A stretch of DNA of 9,027 bases from Desulfobulbus sp. GTDB taxonomy: Bacteria > Desulfobacterota > Desulfobulbia > Desulfobulbales > Desulfobulbaceae. The notes under the pieces are model-generated. The model was not told the DNA's origin and did no database searches. It was given only the letters and a program-made list of their open reading frames with translations. The position numbers and the translations under genes were made by a program. The DNA lies in the NCBI GenBank assembly GCA_030600525.1, contig JAUVLX010000132.1:1-9027 (forward strand). Direction: 5' to 3'. Numbering within the stretch: position 1 is the first letter of the stretch; each line of letters opens with the position of its first letter. Positions 5,457 through 9,027 of this stretch are shown here, piece by piece.

Positions 5457-7541
5457 ATGAAAAAAGATTTAAGCAAGGTACGTAACATAGGCATCAGTGC
5501 CCATATTGACTCAGGTAAAACAACCCTGACCGAGCGTGTACTGTTTTACACCCAGCGAATCCATGCTATCCATGAAGTACGGGGCAAGGATGGCGTCGGC
5601 GCCACCATGGATTCCATGGAGCTGGAAAAAGAGCGTGGCATCACCATTCAGTCCGCAGCAACGTACTGCAGCTGGAAAGATCATGATATCAACATCATTG
5701 ACACCCCTGGTCACGTTGACTTTACCATTGAGGTGGAAAGAGCCTTGCGGGTACTTGACGGCGCGGTCCTCATCCTCTGTTCAGTTGGTGGTGTGCAGTC
5801 TCAATCCATCACAGTAAACCGCCAGATGACCCGCTACAAGGTGCCGCGCATTGCTTTTATCAATAAATGTGACCGTACCGGGGCAAACCCATTTAGAGTT
5901 ACCGGCCAACTTCGAGACAAGCTTGCTCTAAACGCTATTATGCTGCAGCTGCCGATCGGTTTGGAAATTGACATGGAAGGAGTCATTGACCTGGTAACCA
6001 TGAAAGCCGTTTATTTTGACGGTGATCAGGGAGAAGACATCCGCATTGAAGAAATCCCTGCCAACCTGAAAGATGAGGCCGAAGAAAAACGTGAGGAATT
6101 GCTCGATGCAGTTTCCATGTTCTCCGATGACCTCATGGAAGCAATGCTCGAAGAGGAAGCGATTCCCGAAGAGATGATCCACGATGCCGTCCGCAAAGGG
6201 ACTTTGTCATTGGAACTCACCCCTGTTCTTATCGGATCTGCATACAAAAACAAAGGAGTACAATTACTCCTAGATGCAGTTAACGGCTACCTTCCCTGTC
6301 CAACCGACGTTGAGAACATCGCTCTTGATCTTAACAACGATGAAAAGGAAATTGCGGTATCCAATGACGCAGACGACAAGATGGTATCCCTGGCGTTCAA
6401 ACTTGAAGACGGACGCTACGGTCAGCTTACCTACATCCGAACCTACCAGGGTACGGTCAGGAAAGGCGACACCATGATTAATAGCCGTACTGGAAAAAAG
6501 GTCAAAATCGGCCGCCTGGTACGTATGCATGCTGATGAAATGGAAGAGATCGAAAGCGCAGGTTCAGGTGACATTATCGCCCTATTTGGCATTGACTGCG
6601 CCTCCGGCGACACTTTCTGCAACGACGGGCTCAATTGGTCGATGAGTTCCATGCACGTACCTGCTCCTGTTATCTCACTGGCGATCAATCCAGTTGACAA
6701 CAAGGCCATGGTCAATATGTCCAAGGCGCTCAACCGGTTCACAAAAGAAGATCCGACCTTCAAGACCTATGTTGACCACGAAACCAACGAAACGATTATT
6801 TCCGGAATGGGCGAGCTTCACCTTGAGGTCTACATCGAGCGCATGAAGCGTGAGTATCAGGCCGAAGTAGAGGTAGGCGCACCGCAGGTAGCCTACAGAG
6901 AGACCATTCTTCAAAAGGCGGCATTCGATTACACCCACAAGAAGCAGACTGGCGGTTCCGGTCAGTTTGGTCGAGTTGCAGGGTACCTCGAGCCCATTGA
7001 AGATATCGATTACGAATTCGTTGACAACATTGTCGGTGGTGTTATTCCCCGAGAATTTATCAGCTCCTGTGATAAAGGCTTTAAAAAATCACTCGCTAAG
7101 GGTACATTAACAGGGTCCCCAATTACCGGAATCAGAGCGGTTATCAGTGACGGTAGTTTTCATGCGGTCGACTCTTCTGATATTGCCTTCCAGATGGCGT
7201 CCGTCGGCGGTTTCAAACAAGGTTATGCCAAGGCTAACCCCGTTATCATGGAACCCATCATGAAAGTGGAGGTTGAAGGCCCGTCAGAATTCCAGGGCGC
7301 AGTTATGGGCAGCCTTAACCAGCGCCGGGGTGTGATCATCGGTACTTTTGAGGAAGGGAACTACACTGTGATCGAAGCAGAGCTTCCGCTCTCTGAAATG
7401 TTCGGCTACTCAACCACCCTACGCTCTCTGACCCAGGGTAAGGCAGAATTCACAATGGAATTCTCGTCCTATAAGCAGGTACCAAAGAGCATCAGTGAAG
7501 ATTTAATCAAAGCATTTGAAGAGCAGAAAAAAGATTCGTAA
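5457..7541 (+). CDS. fusA: Elongation factor G, spdEFG1 / mitochondrial EF-G1 type
   Basis: EF-G is the ribosome-associated GTPase that moves tRNA and mRNA after peptide bond formation. The 694-aa protein has the full five-domain length. G1 is AHIDSGKT at 15-22, G2 is RGIT at 60-63, G3 is DTPGH at 82-86 and G4 is NKCD at 136-139. The domain IV/V region contains KQTGGSGQFGRV and EFQGAVMGSLNQRRG. The variant HIDSGKTTLTERVL and the GKDGVGATMDSMELE stretch resemble mitochondrial GFM1 rather than the usual bacterial HIDAGKTTT form. Published phylogenies place such proteins in the spdEFG1 class of spirochaetes, planctomycetes and deltaproteobacteria, with spdEFG1 retaining translocation and spdEFG2 taking over ribosome recycling. 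GAGGA stands seven bases before the ATG. The usual str-operon neighbours (rpsL, rpsG, tuf) are absent. It has its own promoter and a possible attenuator, and the ATPase gene follows closely. The assignment as EF-G is certain; the subclass is strong but from memory. Confidence 0.95.
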   Translation: MKKDLSKVRNIGISAHIDSGKTTLTERVLFYTQRIHAIHEVRGKDGVGATMDSMELEKERGITIQSAATYCSWKDHDINIIDTPGHVDFTIEVERALRVLDGAVLILCSVGGVQSQSITVNRQMTRYKVPRIAFINKCDRTGANPFRVTGQLRDKLALNAIMLQLPIGLEIDMEGVIDLVTMKAVYFDGDQGEDIRIEEIPANLKDEAEEKREELLDAVSMFSDDLMEAMLEEEAIPEEMIHDAVRKGTLSLELTPVLIGSAYKNKGVQLLLDAVNGYLPCPTDVENIALDLNNDEKEIAVSNDADDKMVSLAFKLEDGRYGQLTYIRTYQGTVRKGDTMINSRTGKKVKIGRLVRMHADEMEEIESAGSGDIIALFGIDCASGDTFCNDGLNWSMSSMHVPAPVISLAINPVDNKAMVNMSKALNRFTKEDPTFKTYVDHETNETIISGMGELHLEVYIERMKREYQAEVEVGAPQVAYRETILQKAAFDYTHKKQTGGSGQFGRVAGYLEPIEDIDYEFVDNIVGGVIPREFISSCDKGFKKSLAKGTLTGSPITGIRAVISDGSFHAVDSSDIAFQMASVGGFKQGYAKANPVIMEPIMKVEVEGPSEFQGAVMGSLNQRRGVIIGTFEEGNYTVIEAELPLSEMFGYSTTLRSLTQGKAEFTMEFSSYKQVPKSISEDLIKAFEEQKKDS

Positions 7542-7598
7542 CCTTGATGGGTACTGTGATCTAATCATGCAATACTATAACCTTGGTGAGGTGAAATA

Positions 7599-8294
7599 AT
7601 GGGATACGAACAACTAACAAGCCAGAACCCGCTGCATGCGCTCAGTATGGGCGAGGAACGAAATCAATTGGGCCTGGTAATGGCCCGTGCAGGCCTGGGC
7701 AAGACAGCACTTCTGGTCCAAATTGCACTCAATGCTATACTGCGTGGTGAAAAAGTTCTCCATGTAACTATCGGCGAAACAATCGACAAAACAAGACTTT
7801 GGTATGACGATATTTTAAAAGTCATCATCGAAGAACAAAAATTTGACAACGCAAACGAACTGATGGAAATGGTCTCCAAGAACAGGATGATCATGACCTT
7901 TAACGAATCTGCGTTCAACAGACCCAAGCTCGAAGAGCGAGTAAATGATCTGATTCTTCAGGATATTTTCAAACCAAACTGCCTGGTCATTGATGGCTTT
8001 GATTTTGTCAACACTGAACGGCAGGTTCTTGAAGATATCAAGGACTTCGCTGAAAACATGAGTCTGCAGGCATGGTTTTCTGCAATCAGCCATCGCAATG
8101 ATGATCGTTTTTCACCCACAGGCGTACCTGCTCCGTGTCATGAGATAGACGATATGTTCGACACCATCATTCTCCTCAAACCGGAACCTGATGCAACCAT
8201 TCTGCTGGAAATCATCCGCAACAATGGTGAAGCGGTTGAGACGGGGAAAGGATTACGCCTTGACCCAACGACCATGATGGTTAAAAAACTTTAA
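7599..8294 (+). CDS. RecA/KaiC-like P-loop ATPase of unknown function
   Basis: This 231-aa soluble protein has a Walker A motif ARAGLGKTA (residues 29-37, with GKT at 34-36) and a hydrophobic Walker B strand CLVIDGFDF ending in D132. A later AISHR at 162-166 resembles the third core strand of RecA/DnaB/KaiC-type ATPases. The segment LHVTIGETIDKTRLWYDD after the first helix also fits the RecA-like fold. No DNA-binding or membrane segment is apparent, and I cannot assign a specific function. GAGGTGA ends four bases before the ATG, a strong ribosome-binding site. The gene starts 57 bp after the EF-G stop with no terminator between, and a strong terminator follows, so it is probably co-transcribed with EF-G. 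That hints at a translation-related or regulatory role, but this is inference from context only. Confidence 0.85.
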   Translation: MGYEQLTSQNPLHALSMGEERNQLGLVMARAGLGKTALLVQIALNAILRGEKVLHVTIGETIDKTRLWYDDILKVIIEEQKFDNANELMEMVSKNRMIMTFNESAFNRPKLEERVNDLILQDIFKPNCLVIDGFDFVNTERQVLEDIKDFAENMSLQAWFSAISHRNDDRFSPTGVPAPCHEIDDMFDTIILLKPEPDATILLEIIRNNGEAVETGKGLRLDPTTMMVKKL

Positions 8295-8303
8295 TCACCC
8301 TTT

Positions 8304-8333
8304 AAAAGGCTGCCTTTTCAGGCAGCCTTTTTT
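8304..8333 (+). terminator. Intrinsic terminator after the EF-G/ATPase unit
   Basis: AAAAGGCTGCC (8304-8314) and GGCAGCCTTTT (8321-8331) form a perfect 11-bp stem around the six-base loop TTTTCA, ending in six T (8328-8333). It begins nine bases after the ATPase stop codon and closes that transcription unit. Confidence 0.92.
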
Positions 8334-8347
8334 ATTCCCCCTATCCG

Positions 8348-9027
8348 ATGCGTTTCAGACCCTGTATCGACCTGCACAAAGGCAAGGTCAAACAAATTAT
8401 CGGTTCTACCCTCAGTGACCGTGACAATGCCTCGCCCACGGTCAATTTTGCTTCCCCGCATCCTCCGTCACACTATGCATCGATGTATAGACAGGATGGC
8501 TTGGAGGGTGGGCATGTTATCATGTTGGGGCCAGGCAGTGAGCCTGCTGCTCAAGAGGCATTACAAACCTGGCCAGGTGGCCTGCAGATCGGCGGTGGCA
8601 TAAATAACGACAATGCCTGCAAATGGCTCGATTATGGTGCCTCGCACATCATTGTCACCTCCTGGGTTTTTCATAACGGAATACTGGACAAAGAACGACT
8701 CGATCTACTCATTAAAAAAGTCGGCAGGAAGCGTCTTGTCCTTGACCTCAGCTGCCGCTGGCTCAACAATGGCTATTACGTTGTAACCGATCGATGGCAG
8801 AACTATACAACCCTGAGAATAAGCCCTCAAATCCTTGAAGAACTAGCAGGTTTCTGTGACGAATTCCTTATCCACGCGGTGGATGTGGAGGGAAAGAGCA
8901 TGGGAGTAGACAGGAGACTGGTAGAGATTCTTGCCCAAAGCACTCCCATCCCAACTACCTATGCAGGTGGTATTGCCACCATGGATGATATCAACCTGAT
9001 CCGCTCAGCGGGCGATGGCAAGATTGA
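8348..9027 (+). CDS. hisA: Eukaryotic-type HisA, phosphoribosylformimino-AICAR-ribotide isomerase (3' end outside the window)
   Basis: HisA converts ProFAR to PRFAR, the fourth step of histidine biosynthesis, on a (beta/alpha)8 barrel in the cytoplasm. The frame is open from 8348 to the window edge: 226 codons of an expected 255-265. It starts with RPCIDLHKGKVKQI, carries D8 at the first strand and D133 (VLDLSCR) at the fifth as the likely catalytic pair, and has the phosphate-binding glycines GGG (82-84) and AGG (206-208). The long insert after strand 1 (NFASPHPPSHYASMY), the phrase IVTSWVF and the stretch EFLIHAVDVEG match yeast HIS6 and plant HISN3 rather than ordinary bacterial HisA. The ATG is the only possible start: the upstream frame has no other start codon before a stop at 8303-8305. 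It has no Shine-Dalgarno sequence and stands just after a terminator. No other his gene is visible in the window. Confidence 0.92.
   Translation, partial: MRFRPCIDLHKGKVKQIIGSTLSDRDNASPTVNFASPHPPSHYASMYRQDGLEGGHVIMLGPGSEPAAQEALQTWPGGLQIGGGINNDNACKWLDYGASHIIVTSWVFHNGILDKERLDLLIKKVGRKRLVLDLSCRWLNNGYYVVTDRWQNYTTLRISPQILEELAGFCDEFLIHAVDVEGKSMGVDRRLVEILAQSTPIPTTYAGGIATMDDINLIRSAGDGKI

Noticed and set aside
1..9027. CRISPR array, prophage or complete insertion sequence
   Set aside because: No regularly spaced repeats, integrase, transposase or phage-like genes were seen in any frame. All sizeable genes are housekeeping or transport functions.

Overview
The window is a stretch of bacterial chromosome holding housekeeping genes. 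It probably comes from a deltaproteobacterium of the Desulfobulbales type (Desulfobacterota). This rests on the combination seen here: an EF-G of the spirochaete/planctomycete/deltaproteobacterial class that is related to mitochondrial EF-G1, a HisA of the eukaryotic (yeast HIS6-like) class, AcnB, and an Fsr-like major facilitator protein. The lineage is an inference from remembered families, not from a search.

Layout, left to right. Positions 1-70 may hold the start of an unknown minus-strand gene. lipA (lipoyl synthase, +) follows at 159-1052. The gap between lipA and the convergent acnB is almost filled by a ~160-bp near-palindrome (1036-1193) bounded by CTAG on both sides. It looks like a miniature inverted-repeat element that inserted into the last codons of lipA and gave the gene its present stop codon. 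acnB (aconitase B, -) occupies 1257-3728. A 252-bp divergent intergenic region separates it from a 12-helix MFS transporter gene (3981-5183, +).

A 273-bp gap then leads to the spdEFG1/mtEFG1-type elongation factor G (5457-7541, +). This gap holds a good sigma70-type promoter (5213-5241), a first hairpin, and a strong intrinsic terminator (5361-5393) placed 63 nt before the start codon. That arrangement suggests a transcription attenuator controlling the elongation factor. Downstream, 57 bp after the EF-G stop, lies a small RecA/KaiC-like P-loop ATPase of unknown role (7599-8294), closed by a near-perfect intrinsic terminator (8304-8333). A eukaryotic-type hisA begins 14 nt beyond the terminator's T-run and continues off the right edge (8348 to the window end).

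Functionally, LipA and AcnB are both iron-sulfur enzymes of central carbon metabolism: lipoylation of 2-oxoacid dehydrogenases and the citrate/isocitrate step. The EF-G and ATPase genes probably form one transcription unit, and hisA belongs to histidine biosynthesis. No CRISPR array, complete insertion sequence, phage gene, tRNA or rRNA was seen. The most distinctive features are the MITE-like palindrome, the possible attenuator before EF-G, the unexplained EF-G/ATPase pair, and the eukaryotic-class hisA.
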